NCBI GenBank assembly: GCA_934045905.1
Contig: CAKOGZ010000073.1
Location: 62,001-126,000, forward strand
Direction of reading: 5' to 3'
DNA: 64,000 nucleotides
From: Leuctra nigra
Taxonomy: Eukaryota > Arthropoda > Insecta > Plecoptera > Leuctridae
Each line of letters starts with the position of its first letter. The stretch's first letter is position 1. The translations under genes were made by a program, and so were the position numbers. Below are positions 23,338 to 33,875 of this stretch, piece after piece. The notes beneath the pieces are model-generated. The model ran no database searches and had not been told where the DNA came from. It saw only the letters and a program-made list of their open reading frames with translations.

Positions 23338-26300
23338 TTAGGATTTGCAGTTTATGACGTTATTAAGAAGATCTATGGGATATGTCGTCAACCATTTCTT
23401 AACCTCATAGTTAAATATTTTCTTAGATGGAATGTTGCGGACAGCCGTTGGTATTAAATTATACAGTTTGGGTCCAAGAAAGACGACATGCCTCTGGGTA
23501 ATACCTTTGGCCACGCGATTCTGGAATATTTTCCTGTTAGCAGATGCTCGTGTTACTCTATTTTCTGAGTTGAGATTTATTGAAAAATTGATTACTTGTG
23601 AGCGGACAATCTTAGCTACAGACAGAGCATAGAGCTTGCGCATCTGCAACACACCTGTGTCTTCGTAGACCTGTAGAGTTGAGTATCTCATATGTTCTTT
23701 AAGCATCACTTTTAGAATTGGGTTTTGGGTAGTGACGAGGGACCGCAAGTGAACATCGTATGTTCCACCCCATGAAGCTATACCATACTGTATGATGGAT
23801 TGTACAAGCGAGTAGTACACTAGTTTTAGAGTAGTGTATGATAAGACATATCTCAAGTTATAAAAGATCGATGTAGCATATCTAAGTTTTTTAACAAGGA
23901 TGTTGATGTGCTCCGTCCACTTCATATGCTGGTCTATTGTTACACCAAGGTATTTGGTTGATGCAGACTTGTGTGCGATATGACAGGCACATGTAACATT
24001 TATTTGAGGGCAGTGATTATCATGAATTTTGATTGTCGATGCCGGAGGTTGGGAGTTAGCCCTAGGGGAAAACGTTATGTACATAGTTTTTTCTTTATTA
24101 AGGGTGAGTAAATTTTCATCGAGCCAGCGTTTTACTATGTTTAACCCAATTGAGGCATTTTCGTGACATTTTTCCCAAGTTTTGGCGGAGAATAGGAGAA
24201 CTGTGTCATCTGCGAATGAAGTGACACTGCAGTTGGCATTGATTTCACACAGCTCATTAATATACATTAAGAATAGGAGAGGTCCCAGGACAGTTCCTTG
24301 TGGAACACCGCATTTGATTACTCGTGGCTTACTTAAATGTCCATTAAGTGACACAACTTGGTTTCTACCCTTGAGATAGCTTTTAATTAGCTCAAGCGGT
24401 GGGCCTCTGATGCCTAATTTGTGCATCTTTACAAATAACAATGGATGAGATACGGTGTCGAACGCCTTTGCTAGGTCTAGAAATATTGCAAGGGGCTTCT
24501 CATTGCTGTCAATTTTTGAATGTATTTGGGAAGTTAATTTAACAATGGCGTCATCTGTATTCATGTTTGGCCGAAATCCGTATTGATTTTTTGAAAGAAT
24601 ATTGTTTTCTTCTAGGAAATTACAGATTCTAGATTTGATACATTTTTCGTGAACTTTTGATATTGTTGACAAGAGAGAAATAGGTCTGTAATTATTAGGA
24701 AGTAGCTTACTACCCTTCTTAAATATAGGTCTTATATGAGCTTCTTTAAATATTTCAGGATAGGTCCCCACTTCAAAGCTGCTGTTAATTATGTAGGAGA
24801 GTGGTATAGCTATCTCTTTCCTTATTTCCTTGAGAGTTCGAGATGTAATGAGATCCGGGCCTGGAGCAGAGTGTGGCTTCAAATCGTTTATGTATTTAAT
24901 TATTTCTGTGGGACTAACCGGCTTAAGAAACATTGATTTAGAATATACTTGACTTTCTTGGGTAGGGTGGGGTTGAAAGTTAGCATAATTTGCGTTTTGG
25001 CTGTTATTACAAATGTTGTTAGCCATCTCTTCTCCAATGTCACTAAAGTAGTTCACAAACTCGTCGGCCATTTCACCCGGGTTGTCCTTGCTGTTTAGGA
25101 GACCCTTGTTTGTTGATATTTTAGTGATGTTGACAGACTTTGCTTTCCTATTACTTAATTCGTTTATTATTCCCCACACTTTTTTACAGTCTCCTTTTGC
25201 TTCTATAAGCTTATCTTTGTAATAATCATTCTTGGTTGTTTTAATTAGAGAATTTAAAAAGTTTCTGTATTTTTTATAATGATCTCGCAGAGTCTTATCG
25301 CTAGGATGTTTAATCGTTTGTCGATGTAATTTGTCCCTATTTCTAATTGACTTGATTATGCCTGAAGTAATCCACGGTTTCAGTTTGCTGGCTCTTGACC
25401 TCACCTTTCTTGTCTGAGTACATTTTTGTATTTCAGATTTCAAGTAGTTTATGAGATTATCTGCAGAGGAGCTTGGATCATTTTCAATTAGCATTGCACT
25501 CCAGTCAGTAGCAGCCATTGCCTCTCTCAGTAGGTCATAGTTAACTGATTTGATATCTTTTGTAATGAAGTCAGCCGTAAAGCCATCATTTTTGTTGTGA
25601 CTCAAGACATTTTTGTTTCTGTTGTTTGCTAGCCCTATGCATATCGCGTAGTGGTCCGAGATGTTAGTTTGCAACAATGCACTCTTTGCTTCTAAGTGGG
25701 ATTTGATAAAGATATGGTCGATGCATGACGCTGAAGAAGTTGTGACTCGAGTGGGATCGCTTATGGAACTGGAAAAGCCGCAGGTGTTTAAGACTGTTTG
25801 ATAATCGTTCGCATCTGCGGTATTCTCAAGTGTATTAATGTTTATGTCTCCTATGATTATTCTGTTGGTATTAGTCATTTGTTTTATGTTTTGTTTTAGC
25901 TCTGAGATAAAAGTTTTTGCATCCCCTGATGGTGATCGGTAGATACCCATAACCGAGTATGTCTCATTATCTTTGGCAGCTGTTATACAAATTACATTTG
26001 CTTGAGAAAAGGCAGTGTTTGATTCTACATTAATAATGTCAAATTCTTCACTCTTGTACAATATTGTCACACCATCATATGTGGTTAATTTATTCGTGAA
26101 ATTTAGGGTTGTGTACCCATTGATGAAAAATTGGTCTGTGTTTGATTTCAGGTGTGTTTCAGTTAGTAATATTATGTCGAAGTCTAAGGCCATGTCCTGT
26201 AATACCGCAGTAAGTTCGTCAAAGTGACTGGATATTCCCCTAATATTCATATGAAATATTTTTATACCTTGAAATTTGTTATAAATAGGTTTAAGTTCCT

Positions 26301-26391
26301 TTGTTGTAGTGCAAATTGCTGTGTAATATTGGGGTTCCAGAATGTAATCTAAGTTGAGACCTAGAGATGGGTCAGTCATGTTGGTTGCCAT
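23338..26391 (-). CDS. Retrotransposon ORF2: endonuclease and reverse transcriptase
   Basis: This 1017-residue protein nicks the target DNA and copies the element RNA by target-primed reverse transcription. An AP-like endonuclease covers about residues 42-252: N49 in HMNIRG, E78 in LLTETH, Y151, D182 and N184 in GDININ, the DHI at 225-227 and SDH at 245-247. The reverse transcriptase spans about 500-780, with NNYRPISLLS, motif A FLDLAKAFD (D639), GVPQGTVLGPLL and the catalytic FADD at 726-729, followed by a thumb and C-terminal region (KYLGVTID). No RNase H domain is visible. The ATG at 26391 is 145 bp downstream of the ORF1 stop. All catalytic residues are present and the frame is unbroken, so the copy may be active. 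Clade not assigned. Confidence 0.95.
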   Translation of the reverse strand: MATNMTDPSLGLNLDYILEPQYYTAICTTTKELKPIYNKFQGIKIFHMNIRGISSHFDELTAVLQDMALDFDIILLTETHLKSNTDQFFINGYTTLNFTNKLTTYDGVTILYKSEEFDIINVESNTAFSQANVICITAAKDNETYSVMGIYRSPSGDAKTFISELKQNIKQMTNTNRIIIGDININTLENTADANDYQTVLNTCGFSSSISDPTRVTTSSASCIDHIFIKSHLEAKSALLQTNISDHYAICIGLANNRNKNVLSHNKNDGFTADFITKDIKSVNYDLLREAMAATDWSAMLIENDPSSSADNLINYLKSEIQKCTQTRKVRSRASKLKPWITSGIIKSIRNRDKLHRQTIKHPSDKTLRDHYKKYRNFLNSLIKTTKNDYYKDKLIEAKGDCKKVWGIINELSNRKAKSVNITKISTNKGLLNSKDNPGEMADEFVNYFSDIGEEMANNICNNSQNANYANFQPHPTQESQVYSKSMFLKPVSPTEIIKYINDLKPHSAPGPDLITSRTLKEIRKEIAIPLSYIINSSFEVGTYPEIFKEAHIRPIFKKGSKLLPNNYRPISLLSTISKVHEKCIKSRICNFLEENNILSKNQYGFRPNMNTDDAIVKLTSQIHSKIDSNEKPLAIFLDLAKAFDTVSHPLLFVKMHKLGIRGPPLELIKSYLKGRNQVVSLNGHLSKPRVIKCGVPQGTVLGPLLFLMYINELCEINANCSVTSFADDTVLLFSAKTWEKCHENASIGLNIVKRWLDENLLTLNKEKTMYITFSPRANSQPPASTIKIHDNHCPQINVTCACHIAHKSASTKYLGVTIDQHMKWTEHINILVKKLRYATSIFYNLRYVLSYTTLKLVYYSLVQSIIQYGIASWGGTYDVHLRSLVTTQNPILKVMLKEHMRYSTLQVYEDTGVLQMRKLYALSVAKIVRSQVINFSINLNSENRVTRASANRKIFQNRVAKGITQRHVVFLGPKLYNLIPTAVRNIPSKKIFNYEVKKWLTTYPIDLLNNVINCKS

Positions 26392-26536
26392 TATTGTCTA
26401 AGAGCCAACTAAATTAAATTAACTATTTTCTAACCTAAGCTAACTTACAGTTGTTTTTTTTCCTTATTTCTTTCGCTTTCCTCTTGCATGGCACACATTA
26501 TCCCGAAAAGTGGGAAGTCCGAGGTACAGTTAAATG

Positions 26537-27292
26537 TTATGATATTAGTTTCTTGAAGTCCGAGGCATTGTTTATTCGAAGTTTCTTCTTGTCATGAAGA
26601 GCCACTATCACCCCATCCATGGTCCAGCACTTGGTTATTCCGACGATCTTTTGGACTTGAATGAGCAGCTCTTGGCGGCGACGTGTGAGCGATTCCGTTA
26701 TGAGGTGAACAGATCCCTTCAGACGTCGTTTATTTCTGAAGATTGCCTCACGAGCTTGATAAGAGATAAACTTAACAATTACTGGTCGCTTTTTGTCTTT
26801 GTCTGCGTTGACAGCGCCAAGACGATGGCATCTGTCAATGTCGTTTGCCTGGATGTTAATACCCACCACATTGTTGAATATATCTAATACACTTTGATAT
26901 ATATTTTCATCAGGGTTTTCGGCTATGCCATGAACTAGAATGCAATTTCTCCGACTATATTGCTCTAATCGGTCCAGCTTTTCTTCTTGATTAGCTATTT
27001 GTTTCTCTTGGTCTGCAAGTTTATTGATGACAGACAGTAGCTCATCCTTCATCTCTTGCAGCTTGCTCTTGACCAGGGCATCCAGTGTGATGAGTTTAGA
27101 TTGAAGAGTTTCTTCGTCTTGCGCAGTGAGTTTTGCAGATTCTAATTCGTTTTTCAATTCCTGGATGGAATCATTTAGTGTGGTTTCATATTCAAGAAAA
27201 TTCTTCTTTAGGTGTGCAATCTCGCTTCCCGATGCCGATCCTGATGGTTCCTCAAGAGTGGGGTTATTGTTCTTCTTCCCTGTTCCGTTCAT
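26537..27292 (-). CDS. Retrotransposon ORF1: coiled-coil RNA-binding protein
   Basis: I place the start at the ATG at 27292, giving 251 residues; the frame is open to 27343 but only by way of TTG. Residues about 24-110 are rich in Leu, Glu, Lys and Gln in heptad style and predict a coiled coil. From about residue 114 (RRNCILVHGI) through DIDRCHRLG and RPVIVKFISYQARE lies an RRM-like fold of the L1 ORF1 (Transposase_22) type. A small C-terminal domain follows. In related elements this protein trimerises, binds the element RNA and acts as a nucleic-acid chaperone in the ribonucleoprotein. It lies just upstream of ORF2 on the same strand. Confidence 0.88.
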   Translation of the reverse strand: MNGTGKKNNNPTLEEPSGSASGSEIAHLKKNFLEYETTLNDSIQELKNELESAKLTAQDEETLQSKLITLDALVKSKLQEMKDELLSVINKLADQEKQIANQEEKLDRLEQYSRRNCILVHGIAENPDENIYQSVLDIFNNVVGINIQANDIDRCHRLGAVNADKDKKRPVIVKFISYQAREAIFRNKRRLKGSVHLITESLTRRRQELLIQVQKIVGITKCWTMDGVIVALHDKKKLRINNASDFKKLIS

Positions 27293-27351
27293 GTTGTAAT
27301 GCAGATGATAGACGGAACAATTAATCAGTTTGGTTACCGGCAAAACTGCAC

Positions 27352-27430
27352 GGTGGGATGGACCTGTGATATTTTTCTTCCTCTGGTGGGATGGTCCTGT
27401 GGTTACAACCTCTGGTGGGATGGTCCTGTG
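27352..27430 (-). promoter_or_regulatory. Iterated motif in retrotransposon 5' UTR
   Basis: Three copies of GGTGGGATGGWCCTGTG (plus-strand reading) start at 27352, 27385 and 27414, upstream of ORF1. Short iterated monomers in a 5' UTR are known to form internal promoters in some non-LTR elements; that role here is inference. Confidence 0.5.
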
Positions 27431-27684
27431 AGGTTTTTGAGAAGCGCGGCTGGTAGCAAGGTGCTTATTTCATTCACTTCACTACGCATACATAACCTCA
27501 GTTGTCAGTAATGTATGATTGACTGAATTACTTCATGTAGCTTGTGCTAAATCACTTGTTTTAATAATGTACCTCGCGAGTGATACAGGGGCTTAATGTT
27601 ATGATATAAATTTTAAGATAAACAAATAATACTCACGCCCATAAGTGGGATTTATCGGGACAAAGCTCAAGACTAACTCAGTCT

Positions 27685-27697
27685 GCCGCCATCTTGT
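27685..27697 (-). promoter_or_regulatory. YY1/Pho-like motif at retrotransposon 5' end
   Basis: The element starts ACAAGATGGCGGC on the minus strand, a close match to the YY1 consensus AAGATGGCGGC. Human L1 also has a YY1 site close to its 5' end, where it directs accurate initiation. The unrelated retrotransposon ending at 52080 starts with the same ACAAGATGGCG. Confidence 0.5.
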
Positions 27698-28542
27698 AGT
27701 GTCTACGTTCTATTACAAGAACCACATGCACAAAAACTAAAATGATTTTCTTGCTCTGATTGCGATAATATTATTCTCTTAGTAAAGAACCCAGAGAGAA
27801 ATGAGACTACCTATACCTATTCGTAAACAAATTTATCCAATGGCCTTTATACTCTCAGGTGGTGAAATAAGATCAGTGTCATATATCGCCGTTATAATGG
27901 TTAAAAATCAATAAAAGGATTTGCAATCTTTGAATCTATTAGATAAGTGTTGAACACTTTATTGCGTGTGATTATTCTTGATCCTCGATGATTTTGTTCG
28001 TGTTGTGAAAGTGATGCCAATTATGTCATTTGAGTTGGTAGCCAGTCTGGACCCAGCGATCATAACAACAATACTCGGGGTATCAGATCTCACTTCTGTT
28101 TACATTTTTTGCATGGGAACTAAAGTCGGAAGAAAACATTCATATCAAACATTGTTCCCAGTTAGACCAATCACAGTAATGACAACAAATTCGTCCCCAA
28201 ATCTGGTCCCGCCTTATTTACCTATAAAAACCCCGCCCACAATAGCAATTAGAGCTGATTCTCTAGGAGCAGTCAGCCGGTCCTTCCCCTTAATATAGTA
28301 AATATGTATAGTAAACTTGTACAATAATATATGTATAGTAAATGAACAATATTTTCTTATAGTATTTTCTTATAGTAAAAGAGTATAGTATTTTGATATA
28401 GTATTTTGTGGTAAATTTGTATAGTAATTTTGCATAGTATTTTCCTACCATAAAAAAACACTCCGTGTAAAAATACCAGCCAAGTCTCTTCAACTATAAA
28501 AAAATATAAGAAATCTAAAAATTCAGCACTGAAAAGTAGTGA

Positions 28543-29570
28543 TTAAGCGAGCGGAGCGAGCGTCTCCACTTGACTCTTGCGGCACTTTCTCTGTGTGTGT
28601 GTTTGTTTTTTTTTTTTTTTTTTTTTTGTTTGCTGGTTCAACCCAGTCCGCACCGGTCAACGTATCGATCTGAAATTTTGCACACACCTTCATCTCATAC
28701 TAACTTAGACCTGTATAGTTTTTGAGAAAGATCCGTTCACAAATAAAAAAAATCGTGTTTTCCCATATAAATAGCATTGTAGGTTCGAGGAGTCCGTTGC
28801 GGCCGCCCGATGCGCTCCATTCAAAACAACTCGGAAGCAAGCAGCTGTCTATCTATTATTGTTTGAATACGTAACAATTATTTCTTTGCGGTTAGATAAT
28901 AGTTAAAGTAATACATGCGAGGTATACTTATAGGGGTTATTTTATTATTTTTGAAGATGTAGTTAATAGGTATAGGTATTTATTGTTTATGAGAGTTTTA
29001 ACATGCAGTCTTACTTCCAATCTTTTCAAAGGCTGAGCAAATTATTTGTAGACCGATGAAATGTCTGCTTGATTGTAGAAATAGATTGGTTGGTTGATAA
29101 TTGAAATTATGTTTATGAAATATTTATTTTATTTGTATCAGATACAATGTGTTAGGTTTGTGTTAGGTAAGCAATGCGCTAGAAGAAATAAGCTCTTTTA
29201 TACGGAACGGCAAGTAACTGTTTGGATAATGTTTCTTAAATTATGTTTGCTCATATTAGCACTTAGAATGGCCTATTTTGTGGTTTGAATCTCTGTATTT
29301 TTTATTTATAATAATTCCATAATACCTACGTACCTAAATACTGAAATAAATACACATGAGTGTGTATCATGTTGCAATGACTTGCAATAACTGTTGCAAT
29401 AACTTGCAATGAGATGCAAATTCAGCTATTTTTTATATAATTTAGTGGATCGTGCTTCTAGATTTCAGTTGTTTTAGGTATATTATTGCCGGCTTTTAAG
29501 GAATTATGGTTCGAGGTTTTGCACGTATCCGTGCTCGCTTATCAACGCGTTACACAGAGCGTTTTCCTAG
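28543..29570 (+). mobile_element. Helitron-like non-autonomous insert, copy 2
   Basis: This matches 7052-8080 with few changes, such as one fewer T in the T run and TAGGGGTT for TAGGGTTT. It sits at the same A|T site in the left arm of the diverged palindrome, so it was duplicated with its unit and is not a second insertion. Confidence 0.45.
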
Positions 29571-30938
29571 TATCAAAAAATGAGCCAAATCAAAACTTAA
29601 TTTTAAAAACCAAAATATACTTGGCGCATCGTATATATAAATAGTATAGAAGCATATGCCAAAAATCAAATGTACCTAAATATATATTATATACCTATAA
29701 TGCCCTTAAAAGTGATGCGCCAAGTATATTTCGGTTTTTAAAATTAAGTTTTGACTTGGCTCATTTTTTGATATCACTACTTTTCAGTGCTGAATTTTTA
29801 GATTTCTTCTATTTTTTTATAGTTGAAGAGACTTGGCTGGTATTTTTACACGGAGTGTTTTTTTATGGGGATATCATTTATTTTTTTAGTTTATTTACAC
29901 AACTTGTAACACACATCGGAGCAACAATGACTAAATACTTTTAAAAATACGCCATTACAGAATTGGTTAATACAAAAAATTGTGTTTGGTTCTCAATATA
30001 CCTAAGCTTAAAGTGATATTCCATGAAGAATTGCGAAAGCTTCGTTTCAATCAGTCCAGCCGTTTTCGAGATATGATGTCACTTCCGGTTTTCAAAATAG
30101 CGACTGAAATTACTGCCACCTAGAATGTATTTCTATAATTGTTATGTATCATTATAAACCTTCTGAATATGTAGTTATTGTAGTAAGAGGTCATTAAAAT
30201 CTAGTTCTTCATTTTCATGACGTCATTTCCGGTTTCGGTAATAGTACATCTCTACTTTAACTATTGATTTAACTACTATTAACTATATAGATAACCGTCT
30301 GAATCATTTGGCGCTGGTTTAATTCTTAACGGTCTAGCCGTTTTAGAGATATGACGTCACTTCCGGTTTCAAAATGGCGGCTTTCTGTTGGTTTTATAAA
30401 AAGGCACCTCAGACGCCAAAAGTGCACATGTGGTGAAAATTTCAGATCGATCGGCTCAGCCGTTTAGGCTGTGGCGGTGATTGCGGTTTTTCCTGATATC
30501 ATCATCATCATCATCATCATCAGATCAAGATAGGTAGGTTTTAAAAGGGGTGTAATTTCACGTTTTTCTCGGCCCTCTAGCTTGCAAACGGCATAACATA
30601 TTGTTCCCCAATTTGGTATATGTAGTGGGGTGGGCCGTAGCTCGAAATTAAGATATATCGCAACAATGTGAGATTTTCCAATTTTAAGATCCAGTAGGCC
30701 GAAAATGCCATGTTGTTGCTTACAGTAAAAGTGGTTGGTCTGCTCCTCAGTTTATTATGCATTTACGGTATGTTGAGTGAGTGTGAGTGTACGGTACGAC
30801 TTGGCTGGGTGGAGCGACCGCTCCACTAGATACCTAAAATTTTACAAAAAAATTGTATAGTTATTTAAATTTACTTTATTCCCAATTAACTATATTATAG
30901 TTTTTTTTAATAGTAATTACAGTAAATTTTCGTAAGGG

Positions 30939-33875
30939 AAGGTGACAGGAAGAGGAAGGAAGTGTCAGCTGCAGGAGAGAGAGCTAGAGCAGGAAGGCGA
31001 AGGGTCAGGCGAAAAGGAGGAGGAGGTCAAGCAGCAGCAGGACAGCAGGAGCAGTGCAGACAGCAGGCAGGTTGTGAAGAAGGGAAGTCAAAGCAAAAGC
31101 AGGCCCCCTTATGAAAAAGAACTATATAAAATGTAAAGTATTTTTAATTTACTATATAATTCATAAAGTTCTTCAAATTTACTATATAATTCATATAGTT
31201 ACTCCGATTTACTATATAATTCATATTTTAATTCCAATTTACTATATTAATTGTAAAGATTTATTCAAATGTACTATAAGTATAGTATAGTTTTTCTCTT
31301 TAACTATTAAAGAATTGTTGTTTTTAAAATAACTAGATAAAATGAATAGTATTTTTAAATTTACTATATAATTCATATGGTGATTCCGATTTACTATATA
31401 ATTCATATAGTTATTCCGATTTACTATATAATTGTATAGTTGTCTTTTTAAATACTGTAAGTATAGCAACGCGATTTTAATTTACTATACAAAATGTATA
31501 CTTTTTCCAATTTACTATACCATTATTAAAATTTACTATTCACAACGAATAGTTGTTTGAAATTACTATTGGTCTCCAATAGTAATTTGAAAAGCAGCTA
31601 TAGAGAGCCAATAGTATTTTCGAATAACTATTGGTGAACATTTAATTACTATGGAACCCAATCTAAAAAAATCTATTGAGATCCAATATTATTTTCTAAT
31701 TACTGTTGGTACCTAACCATTTTACATTATAGTTATTTTGTAAAACTTAAGGAAGGCCATTATATTTCAGTAACACACTTCCAACCAAAACCCACTCAAA
31801 CACACCCACACAGGTCTTAAACATTGGATATTGAAATATAAGTTATACCGGTGCTCTTTGTTCTAGTATTTTACATCAAATTATAATGCCAATGTGTATA
31901 TTACACCTCTAATATTCACACATGCAACAAAATAAGTCAAGTAATGTAATAAGATGCAATGCCATGAATAAAACTAATTGTTCAATAAAACACTTTTAAG
32001 TCAACTTTGCAGTAGGTAAATTATGTGATAAACTGAATGGTGGAGTCGCAATTCAAATCGGAGCTCAAACAAATCCTGTAAAAATATTCTAATGTCTTAG
32101 CACTCGATAGTTGTTTTTTTACATCAGGCTTGTATATATACAAGTTCTAGTTTTACTATACCTAATAGACTACGAATAGTATATTCCCAAAAGTGTATTC
32201 TTATAGTTAATAACCAATAGTTATTTCCAATAGTAAATCTGATATGTGTGGGAATAGTAATATGCCAGTAGTCATATAGTAATTTAATATAGTAAATATG
32301 TATAGTAAACTTGTACAATAATATATGTATAGTAAATGAACAATATTTTCTTATAGTATTTTCTTATAGTAAAAGAGTATAGTATTTTGATATAGTATTT
32401 TGTGGTAAATTTGTATAGTAATTTTGCATAGTATTTTCCTATCCCCATAAAAAACACTCCGTGTAAAATACTAGCCAAGTCTCTTAACTATAAAAAAAAT
32501 AGAAGAAATCTAAAAATTCAGCACTGAAAAGTAGTGATATCAAAAAAAGGGCCAAGTCAAAACTTCATTTTAAAAACCAAAATATACTTGGCGCATCGTG
32601 TATATAGTAGTATAGTATATGCCAGAAATTAAATGTGCCTATACCTATAATGCCCTTAAAAACGATGCGCCAAGTATATTTTGGTTTTTAAAATGAAGTT
32701 TTGACTTGGCCCTTTTTTTGATATCACTACTTTTCAGTGCTGAATTTTTAGATTTCTTCTATTTTTTTTATAGTTAAGAGACTTGGCTGGTATTTTTACA
32801 CGGAGTGTTTTTTATGGGGATATCAATAATTTTTTTAGTTTATTTATACAACTTGTTCCTAACTTGTGACTTATTCCTTTAAAAAAATAGGCAATTTCCG
32901 AATTGGGTACTACGAAAAATTGTGTTTGGTACTAAATATAAGCTTAAAATGATATTCCATGAAGAATTGCGAAAGCATCGTTCCAATAGGTCCAACCGTT
33001 TTCGAGCTATGGCATCACTTCCTTTTTTAAAAATAGCGACTGAAATTACTGCCACCTAGAATGTATTTCTATAATTGTTATGTATCATTATAAGCCTTCT
33101 GAATATGTAGTTATTGTAGTAAGAGGTCATTAAAATCTAGTTCTTCATTTTCATGACGTCATTTCCGGTTTCGGTAATAGTACATCTCTACTTTAACTAT
33201 TGATTTAACTACTATTAACTATATAGATAACCGTCTTAATCATTTGGCGCTGGTTTAATTCTTAACGGTCTAGCCGTTTTAGAGATATGACGTCACTTCC
33301 GGTTTCAAAATGGCGGCTTTCTGTTGGTTTTATAAAAAGGCACCTCAGACGCCAAAAGTGCACATGTGGTGAAAATTTCAGATCGATCGGCTCAGCCGTT
33401 TAGGCTGTGGCGGTGATTGCGGTTTTTCCTGATATCATCATCATCATCATCATCATCAGATCAAGATAGGTAGGTTTTAAAAGGGGTGTAATTTCACGTT
33501 TTTCTCGGCCCTCTAGCTTGCAAACGGCATAACATATTGTTCCCCAATTTGGTTTATGTAGTGGGGTGGGCCGTAGCTCGAAATTAAGATATATCGCAAC
33601 AATGTGAGATTTTCCAATTTTAAGATCCAGTAGGCCGAAAATGCCATGTTGTTGCTTACAGTAAAAGTGGTTGGTCTGCTCCTCAGTTTATTATGCATTT
33701 ACGGTATGTTGAGTGAGTGTGAGTGTACGGTACGACTTGGCTGGGTGGAGCGACCGCTCCACTAGATACCTAAAATTTTACAAAAAAATTGTATAGTTAT
33801 TTAAATTTACTTTATTCCCAATTAACTATATTATAGTTTTTTTTTAATAGTAATTACAGTAAATTTTCGTAAGGG
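30939..33875. repeat. Tandem array unit, 2.94 kb
   Basis: A complete unit of the type at 12389-15323. It carries the GATAGGTAGG variant and the shared GCCATTATATTTCAG change near 31757, and one extra T in GTTGTTTTTTTACATC. Confidence 0.93.

Larger units (their letters stand above)
22553..27697 (-). mobile_element. Non-LTR retrotransposon, full length (5.1 kb)
   Basis: The element is read on the minus strand. It starts at 27697 with ACAAGATGGCGGCAGAC and ends at 22553 in short direct repeats of the CTTTGAAAT type instead of poly(A). It is flanked by a 3-bp AGT duplication (22550-22552 and 27698-27700), shown by comparison with the empty site in the first TTAA copy at about 6210. It holds ORF1 and ORF2 in order, both open. 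Simple-repeat 3' ends and a two-ORF layout with an apurinic-type endonuclease and no RNase H fit the Jockey/CR1/L2-like superfamily. The exact clade was not determined. Confidence 0.92.
20947..28289. mobile_element. TTAA-flanked DNA transposon, copy 2, split by a retrotransposon
   Basis: The ends GGGGAAGGA and TCCTTCCCC and the TTAA flanks (20943-20946 and 28290-28293) match the copy at 4605-6798. The element's own sequence occupies 20947-22552 and 27698-28289. The gap holds a minus-strand non-LTR retrotransposon that the first copy lacks, so the retrotransposon inserted after the duplication. Confidence 0.8.
20900..30938. repeat. Second copy of the rearranged array unit, further interrupted
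   Basis: This has the same GATA junction, TTAA element and Helitron-like insert as 4557-9448, plus a full non-LTR retrotransposon inside the TTAA element. Only scattered differences from the first copy were seen, for example GCGTATATATTGAG for GCGTAATTATTGAG. The two copies therefore come from duplication rather than independent insertion. Confidence 0.9.
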
